A stretch of 64,000 bases of DNA from Zoroaster sp. YZ-2022 (GCA_029582265.1 CM055817.1:31663097-31727096), one strand, 5' to 3'; positions 9,277 through 20,460 are shown, numbered from the stretch's first letter. Notes: a model not told the origin generated them from the letters alone. Made by a program: numbers and translations.

Positions 9277-9631
9277 TGATACGTTTACAATAAAAGATGA
9301 ATAATTTTAGATTTATTTTATAATAAATTGTCCTTTTTCTTTTGCATTTCAGAGTAATGTATCAAAGCGGTATCAACAATCTGGAAACTTTGAGGCTGGA
9401 AGAATTTCTTCCACCAAATTTAACATTCAAACATTTTACACATCTGAAAAATAATGTTTTCAAGTAGAACTCTCTGATACTTTTCAAAAGTACAAGTTGC
9501 CCCACGTCAATAGCGATAAGATTGTAAGTAGTTGGAATTCGGATCCGCTAAAGTTTTACCAGAATCAATACGATAATTCAAGCCTACGTATTCCATTCTG
9601 AAACGAGAATGAATATTCCGACGCAATAAGG

Positions 9632-9907
9632 ATGGGGTTTGGAGATCATCCCACGACGTATACAGCCGCCTACATTTCACAATCTCCCGACACCCAGGGT
9701 GCATGGGTTAAATGTATACTCCCCGAGGGACTGGCTTGGGGCTTTACGGATATAGGTATAGAACGAATCAACGAATCTATAAGGACATACGCTTACGCTA
9801 CACTAGGAGCTCAAGCTCAATCGAAAACGGGAATTCTCGTACCGGGTACCGGTTTAGATGCAAAAAGAGCATTCTTAAACATACTCAGTCAGCGCGCAGC
9901 CTGTTGA
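9632..9907 (+). CDS. Unrecognised 91-residue frame
   Basis: An open frame starts at ATG 9632 (MGFGDHPTTYTAAYISQS) and includes a glycine-rich AWGFTDIGIERINESIR segment, ending with TGA 9905-9907. The DNA is less AT-rich than its surroundings, as in the neighbouring cassette remnants. A 65-codon frame on the opposite strand overlaps it, so the coding strand is uncertain. No family is recognised. Its position beside the 8.5-9.3 kb gene makes it a candidate further remnant of the same element. Confidence 0.25.
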   Translation: MGFGDHPTTYTAAYISQSPDTQGAWVKCILPEGLAWGFTDIGIERINESIRTYAYATLGAQAQSKTGILVPGTGLDAKRAFLNILSQRAAC

Positions 9908-9959
9908 AAAGCCGTTCCGTTTATTTTCTACGTATGCACGGTTGTTTGGTTCTGCATAC

Positions 9960-11030
9960 GTAATGAGCTTAGACATCCCATTTAAAAAAAATATTTAAAA
10001 TATGAAGATGCCTTTATAAAACCAATAAAAGTGAATAACAATAGAAATAAATATTCACATTTACCTTCTAATTTATCTAATGTTTTTTTTTTGTATATTT
10101 TTTCGAGAGATATTTGAACGAAAACAATGACGTTGATGTGAAGAAAAAAGGGTCAATGAAAAAGGCGTTTTTTTTAATACTTTTAACAATAGCCGGCAGA
10201 AACCACTTACGTATATATATATGTAAGTTAAGTATTCATCTTCCCTGGAAATGTGATAATATGTCTTGATACCTCAATAATATGTCAAGAGCACCTACAA
10301 CAATCCGCAAGTCCAAGCCTCCAAAATTTCGTTTATATTTACACAATGGAGTCATATGCATGGATGAGAGCGTAAATCTCATTGGTCAATGCGTTGAATG
10401 AGGGCACGTATTGATCAATCACATTTCACGAACGGTGAAGCTTAGGCCAGTGAAGCATGTAATGGTACCTAACGTATACATGACTAACAGACTAAGACTG
10501 AAATCAGAAGAATTGTTACGAGACTATTTTTATCAACATGATTTAAAGCGCGCGTCGCCGTGAAATTAAAGGTTTCATAACATTTTAAGTGTTGGAAAAC
10601 AGTCGATGAAGGAAGGAATGAACAACGCAGACAAGTGGGGTGGGGAAGTCGAACTTAAATTTGATTATGGGGATCATTTAGCTGAAACTCTTATCTAAAT
10701 AAATGTTTAAAATACATGTAACGTTAGTTCTTATTTATTTTAAATTAGAGGAAATATTGACACCAATTAAATAGGCAGTTAAACAGGCACTGTTCTCATT
10801 TTTTCACGTTTTTGTGAATTTTATTGGTTCTGTTGATACATCCACAAACGCATAGAAAACTAAACTTATCAATATATAACTTAGATGTTCTTCATATAAA
10901 AAAAGGCAGCTGCATTAACACAAAAAGTAACTATAAAAACTAATGTTCCTTCATGATTCAAAATTAATTCACACAAACCGGAAATAAGTGTGTGCTTCAT
11001 CTACAATAATGATGTTTTCAGCAATGTGGG
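9960..11030. other. No gene recognised
   Basis: AT-rich sequence with a T homopolymer at 10083-10090 and no open frame above about 60 codons with any motif. A GAACGGTGAAGC region near 10430 looks unremarkable. Confidence 0.5.
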
Positions 11031-11032
11031 TA

Positions 11033-11512
11033 CGGAGCCCCTAAAGGGACATTATGATAACAACAAATTTACGTGCGAATAAATAATTTGAGTTCTTTAT
11101 TTCGTGTGCTCGAAATCATTTTGTGCTCACGAAATCATTTCATGCGATCGAAATCATTTATTTCGAGCGCTAGAAATGATTTCGAGCACACGAAATGATT
11201 TCGAGAGCACGAAATGATTTCGAGCGCACGAAATAATTTTTTTCGAGTGCACGAAATGATTTCGAGTCCACGAAATGATTTCGAGTGCACAAAATTAATT
11301 CGAGTTCACGAAATGATTTCGAGAGCACGAAATGATTTCGAGTGCACGAAATGATTTCGAGAGCACGAAATGATTTAGAGTGCACAAAATTAATTCGAGT
11401 GCACGAAATGATTTCGTGAGCACGAAATGATTTCGAGCGCACGAAATATAGAACTCAAATTATTTCTTCGCACATACATTTGTTTTCATCATATGTCCCT
11501 TTAGGGGCTCCG
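11033..11512. mobile_element. Foldback MITE with TA target duplication and internal palindromic minisatellite
   Basis: The left end reads CGGAGCCCCTAAAGGGACAT and the right end is its reverse complement, each preceded or followed by TA (11031-32, 11513-14), as for Tc1/mariner-type insertions. Similarity between the arms continues through an AATAATTTGAGTTC block. The interior is a minisatellite of about 17 bases whose unit CGAAATGATTTCGAG is itself nearly palindromic. Units run in one direction left of about 11165 and in the other to the right, where they are more numerous. There is no coding capacity; a minus-strand 90-codon frame is a by-product of the repeat. Confidence 0.85.
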
Positions 11513-11514
11513 TA

Positions 11515-12950
11515 ATTTGGATGTATTTTATGGCCAGATAAAAAATAATAATACAGTATTATTAAATGGATATTAAAAGGCAATAACAATACTTTGTGAC
11601 ATGTTCAAATTTAAGTTATCACGTTTATACCCCTAACTAAATGTATCACACATGTTTATAGAATCACACGTTTTTAAACCCGTACATTTATTGTTGAAAT
11701 GGTTTTAAAAAAAGTAACAATGTGGTTTGACGTTAAATATTGCATAAGTTATGTGTCACCACAGCACCGTTTTATGTCAAGTCCAAAAAATGGCAAGTTG
11801 AAAATATAAACTATAGTTATCAAATAAATTAAAATGATTGCACCAATGTGTGTTTAACATGGCTAGAATGATCATTTTAGATTCAAGAATGACTACAATA
11901 AAACATGATGAACTCGACAACCTGGTTTTGTCATTATTCCTGGGCAGAACCAATCACTATGAAGATTTTGAGGCATATACCTCGTTATGGAGTCTCCATA
12001 CTCTAACCCTGAACCATGGTAGGTCACTTTGACTGGTGGGCCTTTGGAGGGGTAGTGGATGAAAAATACAAACAAAAATATAAATTAGTTCAATTTATAT
12101 TAACAAGTCCTACTCGAGAACATCTCAATGATGTCATTATGCCAGGGTAAATTAAAATGGGTCAAGTCTTACCCAGGTCATCTCATTTCACTGAAATGTT
12201 TTCAATTCGTATCTCAGCATTTCAGGTCTTTTTTAAATTATTTTACTGATAACGTGTGAATGAGTACAAGTTGACTCTGTACCTTTTTGGGGGTAATTTC
12301 TGGGTACGAGTGGATCAATGAAGGTAAAGTTAGGCAGATGGGCACGGTATAATAATACATTAAAACTAACATTAATGTTAGGCTAGTATTAGTAATAATA
12401 CAAACATTTAAAAGTCTGTTTGTCAACTAGGCATTGACCATTGTCCATTATTGAGATTTTATTTCTCAAAAAATAATGTAAAATATTTCAGCAAAAAATG
12501 ATAACCTATATATCTATGGTCATTATTATAAAAGTTCCTTTTAAATTTTGGCATTTAAAGCAACATTTATTTTATCACGTAATTGATAATGCATATAGAA
12601 TTGGCAATCAAAATGTGTCGGTCCGTATTGCCATGTATACACGTACAGCTAGATGATGATTATGACGTCACATAAATTACCGAATTATCCGCTGGAAGCT
12701 GAAAATTGTGCTATTTTGAAACCTTAAAAAAACATTATTGCCCGGTCCGGCAGAAATGAAATTGGTATGTAACGATGGCAAATTATTCAAAGAAAGCGAA
12801 AATTAACATTCGTTTGAACGAATTTCGTGCAAAACAGTCAGGAGCACCTTAAATATTAAGACATGTACAGAAAAGTTTAGAAATTTAAGCACATTTTGAG
12901 GGGTAATTTCGCTACGTTTCTTTTTTTGAAACGGGTAAAATCGGTTTTAT
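11515..12950. other. No gene recognised
   Basis: AT-rich DNA with only short unsupported frames (60-64 codons near 11840-12430). No domain, splice-consistent exon or repeat structure was identified. Confidence 0.5.
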
Positions 12951-13188
12951 TTTTTGAATTGTACCTTCGAAAATGTACTTACCAATCCATGTTGACCCAG
13001 GAGTGACCTGACAGGTTTCCCAAACGTTTTGCCACGCGCCCTCCTCACATCGCGTTTTTTCTCGAGAGAGGTTTTCGCTGCAAATACAATCTCGTGGATT
13101 GGCTCATTATAGCATAGGCTGCGCGCTGACTGTACTCGCGGCTTTGATCGATTCTACAGTGGATTTACAATCTTCTATTAAGAGTTAG

Positions 13189-13505
13189 CAAGATTCTTTA
13201 CAATATGCTCGGTCGCAGTTAAACTTTGTCGTCGGAGAAGATGTATACCTTCTTCCATCAGACATGAATTTGCGTATAGGTACGTACGTGGGATATAACA
13301 ACAACCTGTTGCTCGGATCAAATCAAGACATGAATTCAGTACCTGTTCCCCCTACCGATACTCAACCACCATCTACCGATACTCAACCACAATCCACCGA
13401 TACCCAACCACAATCCACCGATACTCAACCACACAATCTCTAATTTTCGGCATAGCAATTGCTGTTGGGCTAGCCGTGTTAATTTTCGAGTTTATTCGGG
13501 GTTAA
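13189..13505 (+). pseudogene. Short secreted/membrane-like frame with TDTQP repeats
   Basis: A frame opens after a TAG at 13186-13188 and runs to TAA 13441-13443; the first ATG is at 13264. It contains NFVVGEDVYLLPSDMNLRIG, then four imperfect repeats of STDTQPQ encoded by a tandem CAATCCACCGATACTCAAC unit. Immediately after the stop, in another frame (13435-13505), comes a hydrophobic segment LIFGIAIAVGLAVLIFEFIRG ending in TAA, so a short indel has probably separated a Pro/Thr-rich stalk from a membrane anchor. Stalk plus anchor resembles small viral or cell-surface proteins. No homologue is recognised. Confidence 0.35.
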
Positions 13506-13529
13506 TGACCCTGTAGATAAAAGGAAATC

Positions 13530-13848
13530 ATGGCTCCGACGCCACTAACAAATAGCCACACATGCTCCGCCAACCATCAAACCGCTCCTGAAAGTCTCGT
13601 CAATAACCAACTCAATACTCCGCCACTGATACCCGGTAGGCTTTTAATCCTAGTTTCTTTAGTAGGTTCGATAGATTTTTAAGATATTTTTTTGTATCCA
13701 GTCTATTACGGTACCGCCACTGGGTGTCGGCGTATGTGGTGGAGGTGGCGTTGGAATTGGTCTGACACTGGCGACGATCGAAGCGTCGATGGTACTGATC
13801 GCTAGACTAATTGCCGCTAATATACTAACTATCGTTACGTTCGCCTAA
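13530..13848 (+). CDS. Two short hydrophobic frames, unrecognised
   Basis: ATG 13530 starts a 50-residue frame (MAPTPLTNSHTCSANHQ) ending at TAA 13680-13682. In a shifted frame, 13705-13848 reads VPPLGVGVCGGGVGIGLTLA and then a further hydrophobic stretch to TAA 13846-13848. The glycine-rich hydrophobic character resembles the core of the 1536-2189 protein. Whether the two pieces were one gene (an indel of one base would link them) or are joined by splicing is not resolved. Base composition is richer in GC than the flanks, like the cassette genes. Confidence 0.25.
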
Positions 13849-14159
13849 CCCAACGTCTTTTTACATTATGTTATTAAATGTTTCTTTGATTCTATTGATT
13901 TGACTACGAAGAACGCGTTGACTCGTACTTGCAGCCTCTACAGTATGTGGGCTGGAGGGGTCTACCGTGCACCCCCCCCCCCCCCCCCCCCCATCATAAC
14001 CCCCCGCCACACAGATATATTTGTGTTCCTTTGGATGTCCGAAACACGAAAAAAAATATTAAAATTTAACATTTTGGGTTGCACTATTATATTCTGGCCC
14101 ACTATTGTTTACCCTTATAATGAGGTGGAAAAAGATCAAACATCTCGCCGTTACTCCAC

Positions 14160-14295
14160 CATGCCATCACCTATTATCATGTAACTTGGTACAATTAATG
14201 TTCAGTCATTATGTCGTCATGTTGACGTCATCGGTTCTTATGAAACGACCGCTAGAGGGCGCTCTAAATGCACGTATACTATGCATATTTTAATT
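14160..14295 (+). repeat. Dispersed repeat copy (CTAGAGGGCGC type)
   Basis: The segment from about 14165 to 14285 resembles 15235-15360: both contain an ACTTGGTACAAT/ACTTGGCACAAT block, ATGTCGTCA, a CTAGAGGGCGC/CTAGGGGCGC block and a similar TGCACGTATAC/TGGATGTATAT end. They flank the GC-rich foldback element on both sides. Confidence 0.4.
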
Positions 14296-14327
14296 ATTGG
14301 GATTTTCCGAAAAATAAGTCATTTATA

Positions 14328-15055
14328 CCCCAGTCACATTTGCCCTACGGCTAGGATACGGCAGCCGTAGACCCCCAAAATGGAGAGATACCTGCGGCAG
14401 CCGCAGAGGATTTGCGGGGGCCTCAGGGTGGCCTTAGGGCGTATCCCTATCTTTTACGGACCGTAGGGGTCGCCGTGAGATTATAGCGCGGCGTTATAAC
14501 TTTTTTCTTTTCCAGGTTCGCCGTAGCAATTAGACACGCCGTAGCCATGCCGTAGGCGGTTCCACGTCGACCATACGTTGGCCGTACGGTGGCCTTGCGT
14601 TTGCCGTACGCTTGCCCTAGGGTGTTATGACTTTTGAGGACCCCCAAAATATTGCGGCGGCCGCAGGAATCCCACGGCCACCATAGGGCAGCATCAAGGC
14701 GGCCCTACGGTACCCGTACGGTGGCCTTGCGGTATGTAGCAAACCCTGCGGCCAACGCAAGGCCCACGCAAGGCTTACGCGCGGCATGCGTACGGCGACC
14801 GTGGGTCTGCCGTGCTATTTGTCAAACCCTACGGCCACCGCAGGGTCGCCTTGAGGCAACCGTGCGTCATCACTTAAAAGGCCGTACGGCAGCCGCAGGT
14901 TTTCTGTGTCCAAAAATTATAAATACGCCGTGCGGCTACCTTTACATATGTGACTGCTAGTGTATGACACCGTGGGAATGCTGCGGCGGCCCGATAATTG
15001 CTACTGGCCGTAGATATTATAGACCCTACGGCCGCCTTGGCAAATGTGACTGGGG
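14328..15055. mobile_element. GC-rich foldback element, ends CCCCAGTCACATTTGCC
   Basis: The left end CCCCAGTCACATTTGCC (14328-14344) is mirrored at the right end by GGCAAATGTGACTGGGG (15039-15055). The interior is strikingly GC-rich in an AT-rich region and made of degenerate GCCGTAGG-like subunits in the left half and TACGGC/CCGCAGG-like subunits in the right half, so the element could form a large hairpin. No clear flanking duplication was found. Open frames across it (14447-14647, 14634-14960) are composition artefacts. It is a non-autonomous DNA transposon of unassigned superfamily. Confidence 0.75.
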
Positions 15056-15432
15056 CATTAGTTTAATTGTTGCCACCAAGAACAAAAAAATAATTAATTT
15101 ATGCCTTTAATGGGTTTATCTATGTGTAATGTAACCACAAAAATGTGTTAAATGTGGAGGCACTTTTTTATCCCCCGTGGTATTAAGCTTAGTTGGAGGT
15201 CCATACCACTACATATTGAATTATTATTTATTTCTTGAACATCCTTTGACCTATATTAATCAAACTTGGCACAATAAATGTTTATTCACATGTCGTCAAA
15301 ATTATGTCATTGGTTGTCATGGAAACTACCTCTAGGGGCGCTGTACTTGGATGTATATCATGCGCACATGAATTAATAGATACAATTATTTCTTTAGCAC
15401 TTGTAGTCCACTAGTTATCACTATGGGGATAA

Positions 15433-16287
15433 TGTTACGATCCGAAATTCTTCAAACTATCCGTGAATGCAAATTACTCAAAAAGCCTGAATTTTCTCAG
15501 ATGCAACAACGAAATCAAACAAGGTCACACTGATATAAAGAACAAAGAAACAAAGTGATTTAATAATGAAAATATCAACCGCTTCAAATATCGATGGGTT
15601 TAACAAGCGTACAATGATTGTGGTAAACAAGTGTACATTAAGAAAAGATCTTATACTAAATAAGAAGGTCTTACGGGCGAGGACTGAGCAGGCTCCAGCG
15701 AAAATGACACAAAAACAGTTCTCTGACACGGTGTAAATACAGCTGGACGTGGGGCGAATTCACCTCCAACAAACGGCCAGGAATAGACGAAACCACGGGG
15801 ACGCAAGTCGACTACCGTGACAAAAATATGGGAAAGAAGAAATCCCAAAAATACTGAACTGTAGATTTAGTTCATAACATGTCTCTTCCGGAATTAAATT
15901 GAGCTCTTAGACAGTTCACTCGGTCAAGACGAACTTTGTCGAAACAGTCCTCAGACGAGTCATAATCAACATCACATGTCCTAGTGGGTGTACACTGAAG
16001 TATCGATATAGTCTCATCAAGTCCTGTTTACCGAAGTCTTGGTTTGCTCAAGTCCTGTTTAAAATGCTCTACCAGCGCGTATTTATAGTTTTTAATCCCT
16101 TCTAGAAAATACTAGAAATTTCTTCTTCACTTCATTTCTAGAAATTTCTGAAAATTACATCATTTTCCAAAATAAACTTCCAGAACGTTCTAGTCATAAC
16201 CTGTAAACATAATCCCACCCCCTTTGGGGTCAACACGCGGTCACGCACGGATTATCTAACACTTGCGGTTTGTGTGTGTATGTAACA
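15433..16287 (-). repeat. Long terminal repeat of a Ty3/gypsy element (3' LTR)
   Basis: An 855-bp block begins TGTTACGA at 15433 and ends GTAACA at 16287, the TG...CA ends expected of an LTR. Read on the minus strand it is immediately preceded by a polypurine tract TATGGGGGGAGA (16288-16300), which primes plus-strand synthesis. This fixes it as the 3' LTR of the minus-strand element whose pol remnant lies at 16580-17706. No second LTR is found, so the 5' end is lost. Confidence 0.8.
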
Positions 16288-16579
16288 TCTCCCCCCATAA
16301 AAGAAAGAAAATTTACAGAAGGGAATTTTCGTTTCAAAAATTAATTTTAACATAAACTTATAACAAAGCCAAGTTTAAACACTTATGCCTGGCTAAGACT
16401 TCTTACAGTAATAACAAAACAAGTCTTATTAAAACTCTTAGGCCCACTGGTTTACAAGAAAACATAAATATCAAGTAATTAGGTATAATCTTCTAAACTG
16501 TGGACAGAGCATCAGCAATAACATTGCTCTTTCCGGCGATATGAACAATCTTGAGTGGATAGGGTTGCAAAATCAAACT

Positions 16580-17706
16580 TCACCGAAATAATCTTTGGTT
16601 CTTGGTCTTGGATTTCTCCAAAAACACAAGTGGATTATGATCAGTATAAATAATCGTCTCTCCATCACCATTGGTTATATACACTTCAAAGTGTTGTAGG
16701 GCAAGGACCAGACCTAACGTCTCTTTTTCGACGGTGGAGTATTTTGCCTGGTATTTATTCAGTTTTTTTGAGAAGTAACTGATTGGTCGCTCGATGCCTG
16801 ACTCATCTTCTTGGAGCAAAACCGCTCCGACACCAACATCACTGGCGTCAATGGCTATTTTAAACGCCTTATCAAACTTTGGCGCAGCCAGAACTGGTTC
16901 GTTCGTTAGAATGGCTTTCAATTTCTCAAATGCATTTTGGCATGAGTCAGACCAAACAAACGTCACATTTTTCTGTAAAAGTTTAGTCAATGGAGTCGCA
17001 ATAGTGCTGAAGTTTGGAACAAATTTTCTGTAAAATCCACTCATACCCATGATTCTCATCAATTCTCTCTTCCCTGTGGGTACGGGAAAATCTTGAATGG
17101 CTTGAATCTTTGCTACTCGTGGTAGCACGTGACCTTGACCGACCACATTACCTAAGTAGGTCACTGTTGCTTTGGCAAACTCACTCCTTTTGAGATTTAC
17201 CACCAGGTTTGCTTTTGAAAGCTTATCAAATAGAGCACTCAAGTGTTTCAGATGGTCTTTCCAGCTATCGCTGTAAACCAAAATGTCATCAATATAGACA
17301 ACACAATTTTCTAGCCCAGCAATGACTTGCCTCATCATTCTCTGAAACGTAGCTGGGGCATTTTTCATCCCAAAGGGCATCGTTTTACATTGGTACAGAC
17401 CATCGGGTGTCTCAAACGCCGAAATTTCTTTGGCTCGGTCAGTCAAGGGCACTTGCCAATATCCCTTTAACAAGTCTACTTTACTGACAAATGCAGAATT
17501 TCTCACCCGATCAATGCAGTCTTCTAACCTAGGGATAGGATATGAATCAGTCTTAGTTTCAGCATTGACTTTTCGATAATCTATACAAAACCTATACAAA
17601 TCTATACAAAAGAGTACCGTCAGGCTTTGGTACCATGACAATGGGAGAACTCCAAGAACTCTGACTAGGTTCTATAATGTCATGCTCTATCATGAACTTA
17701 GCCATC
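16580..17706 (-). pseudogene. Ty3/gypsy pol remnant: reverse transcriptase and RNase H
   Basis: An open frame of about 353 residues shows RT motifs in order: DYRKVNAETKTDSYPIPR, FVSKVDLLKGYWQVPL, FGMKNAPATFQRMM and the catalytic VVYIDDILVYS. A GFYRKFVPNF connection and RNase H features follow (KIAIDASDVGVGAVLLQ, VEKETLGLVLAL, IYTDHNPLVFL). Upstream, sequence similar to the RT N-terminus (SSPIVMVPKPDG) is put out of frame near 17600 by a small duplication of a GTATAGATTT unit, and homology stops abruptly at about 17706. Downstream, only about 290 bases separate RNase H from the LTR, so integrase is deleted. Gag, protease and the 5' LTR are absent. The element is defective. Confidence 0.9.
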
Positions 17707-17709
17707 CAA

Positions 17710-18490
17710 GATCAGTGACACATGTTTTATTTTTGGAAAGGGTTATCCAATGGAAGGTCACTCCGGTCTAGCTTGAAATGATTCAATAATGAGCAATGTA
17801 TTTTCACTGGGACATTAGTTTTAGTAATTTATTCCTCACACTGTCACACTTGTCATTGGTGTAAATCATGCTTGAAGTCGGACACATTTTCTCTGTTAGT
17901 TTTTTGCTTTATTAAAAAAAATACATTTCGTTTTATCATGATCCAAGTTTTAATAAGTACACGGTTGGTAATTTACTGTGTTTTCTTTGTTTAAAATGTT
18001 GATTGTCTATGTGTAACGATGGCTTGAACTTATTCGTCACTATGGAATAAAATGTGGTTGCCTATTTGTCACTTCAGCGCACGCATAGCGTATATGCCTA
18101 TACTTTCTTAATCGTCATTATGCTTATAGTAATAAGCAATGTATTTTCACAGATCAGTTGTTTAATCTATACAAAGGTTATAATTATTAGCAAGTAATAG
18201 GGACATTTGTTTTATTATTTCATTCGTCGCACTGTCACACTTGTCATTGGTGTGCAGTGTGCCAACAAACACTGTGTTTAAATGTTGATGCTCTTAAGTA
18301 TTGTGTATCGAAATTCCGTTGTGATTATATTCTATATAATTTATTGCAGGCACAATTAATTCTCATAGTTTAATGGATCCATCATATTTAACCAAGTATG
18401 CTTTCCGGAAAATCTACGAACATTGGTGAAAATAACCAAATCAACTTGATTTAACGAGATGTTTTAAACCTTCTTTGTTTTATCATATTA
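17710..18490. other. Intron or 5' flank of the GPCR gene, with a direct duplication
   Basis: Two blocks containing CGCACTGTCACACTTGTCAT or a near-identical version (about 17835-17865 and 18225-18255), each preceded by AGCAATGTATTTTCAC, show a diverged direct duplication about 390 bases apart. No further LRR exon was found here. Confidence 0.4.
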
Positions 18491-18491
18491 G

Positions 18492-18563
18492 AGACCTCTC
18501 CAACAACCAAATCAGTGAAATTGCACCCGGAACATTTAATGGTCTATACGAGCTCAGATACTT
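18492..18563 (+). CDS. Leucine-rich repeat exon of the GPCR
   Basis: It is bounded by TCATATTAG at its 5' side and a GTAAGTATT donor. Its 72 bases code DLSNNQISEIAPGTFNGLYE plus LRYL, a typical LRR with consensus LSNNxI and GTFxGL. It splits a leucine codon at both ends, the standard phase for LRR exons. Confidence 0.85.
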
Positions 18564-20121
18564 GTAAGTATTAATATCATAAATTACAATCACGTAGTAT
18601 CCAGTCACTGATTTATTCTTTTAGTTGCATTAACGTCTGACTGCGAAACAAACTAGAGTTATGGCTTATGTTGCATCCGCTATCAATACTCAGATCAGAT
18701 TACTTTAGACGCCAGTAAGCTGCTCGAAGCAACATTGTTTTGAAACCTTGATAACAGAATTATAGTAGACATTAAATCTAGTTTACACTTTTGGTAAAAT
18801 GTTTGTAAATTCATCCTAAATAGTAATTATTTTCTGTCTTCAGATGACAGCAATTAAATTTGCTGTGGTATAGATTTCACTACACTAAACATAGGACTGC
18901 CAATGCTTAAAGTAAATCATATCGGCACATTTTCAATCATGCACATCAAGCTACGTAGGCTTAATATTAGTTTCTAACCTGTGTTTTTATTTTAGGAACG
19001 TCGATACTTTCAGTTTCTGCTGTGAAGCTGTTTCGGCTATTGATGATTTTACCGATTCTGATTGCAAGACAACGATTAAACAGACATCATTAGACCGATG
19101 TGTCACTCTTCTACTGAACGACGTACTGAGAGTGTTCATGTGGATACTTGGTTTTGCTGCCCTCATTGGCAATTCAGTGGTTATTGTCTGGAGGTGGTAT
19201 CAACGCGGAGAAACAGCTGAAAATAAGACGCACTCGTTTTTGGTGCTCAATTTAGCTGTATCTGACTTGATGATTGGTGTTTATATGTTAATAATTGCGA
19301 TTGCAGATGTGCAATTTGGCAATAAATACGCTTTTGCAGCGCTGAGATGGCGGTCTAGTGCAGCTTGTAAAATTGCTGGGGTGTTCTCCGTGCTATCAAG
19401 TGAGGCATCTGTTTTCTTCGTCACCGTTATCAGTGTTGAGTGTTTCCTCGGCATCGTGTTTCCTTACAGTTTAATCAAAATCCGGGAGAAGACGTCAAAA
19501 GTTATCGTCTCCATTATATGGTGTGCGTCCGCATGTCTAAGTATTCTTCCAACCGTCACTGGTGGGTCTGATTCAACGGTATACGGATTATCTGATATGT
19601 GTATAGGGCTTCCTCTGACTACTTCAGGTCCCACAAGGTTTGGTACAGATGAAACAAGCTCATCAGTAGTGGAGGAGAGCAAACCACTTTGGACCTACTC
19701 TATTGTCTTGTTTGTTGGCGTTAACTTGTTGTCTTTCATGATCGTTCTTTTTTGTTACATTGCTGTATTCGTGAGTATTAAAAAGACATCCAAGACAGTT
19801 ACGGTGACTGCTCACCGCAAACGGGAAATCAGGATGGCTATCAAAATGGCGGTCATAGTCGGCACGGACTTTGCGTGCTGGATGCCAATCATCATCTTGG
19901 GGATTCTCTCACAGACTGGAACAGTGAAGCTAAATGCCGACATGTATGCCTGGGTAGGCGTGTTTATCTTACCTATCAATTCATCTATTAACCCCTACCT
20001 TTATACGATATACACGAAAGTTGCCGATAAGCGTGAAAAGGCCAAAGCCAACGGCAGTCAAAAACGCGTAAGGTTTACACTCATAAGAAAAAAAAGGAAA
20101 CCTTACGCCGTGCAAATTTAA
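18492..20121 (+). CDS. LRR-containing rhodopsin-like GPCR (LGR/GRL101/RXFP type), last two exons
   Basis: Two exons join in phase: 18492-18563 (72 bases, exactly one 24-residue leucine-rich repeat) and 18996-20121 (ectodomain hinge plus all seven membrane helices, TAA stop). The hinge has CCEAVS...DSDC...DRC cysteines. The helices follow, with class-A landmarks: GNSVVIV (TM1), LNLAVSDLMIGVY (TM2), FACWMPI (TM6) and SSINPYLYTIYT (TM7). The TM2 LAVSDLMIGVYM wording and one-repeat-per-exon LRR structure are typical of leucine-rich-repeat GPCRs such as relaxin-receptor and GRL101-like proteins. The usual D-R-Y at the end of TM3 reads ECF. Further upstream LRR exons were not found; an LTR element fragment ends 0.8 kb upstream, so the gene may be truncated or have long introns. 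Confidence 0.85.
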
Positions 20122-20460
20122 GGCTGCCTTACTCTGAACCCGTCTTTGAGACATCCCACCATCTCGTACATCATCGCATATCTAAATAGAGATCATTACA
20201 TGGTGCTACCGCAAATCTACTCTATTATACAAATTATTTGTATAATTAAAACATAATAATAAATCACCTCAGACAAAAATATTAAAAATAATGTTTCATA
20301 CCAGCATCAAGCTATTTTCAACTTAGCTTATAGAAATTATAGTTTTCACTATTGTAGGAAATATTGCATTTGTTAAAGTGCTTTGTTGTGAGTAAAGACT
20401 GTTTGTGGTGACTATAAAAAACTATCTTTGAGTAGTAAGTAGTTCTGGAAAAAAACATTT
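20122..20460 (+). other. 3' flank of the GPCR gene
   Basis: AT-rich sequence containing AATAATAAATCACC near 20255-20268, a possible AATAAA polyadenylation signal about 140 bases after the stop codon. No other feature is visible. Confidence 0.3.

Noticed and set aside
11170..11442. Minus-strand 90-codon frame of FRALEIISCTR repeats
   Set aside because: It is translation of the palindromic minisatellite inside a MITE.
14447..14960. Arg/Ala-rich frames in GC-rich DNA
   Set aside because: They lie wholly inside the GC-rich foldback element and reflect its composition.
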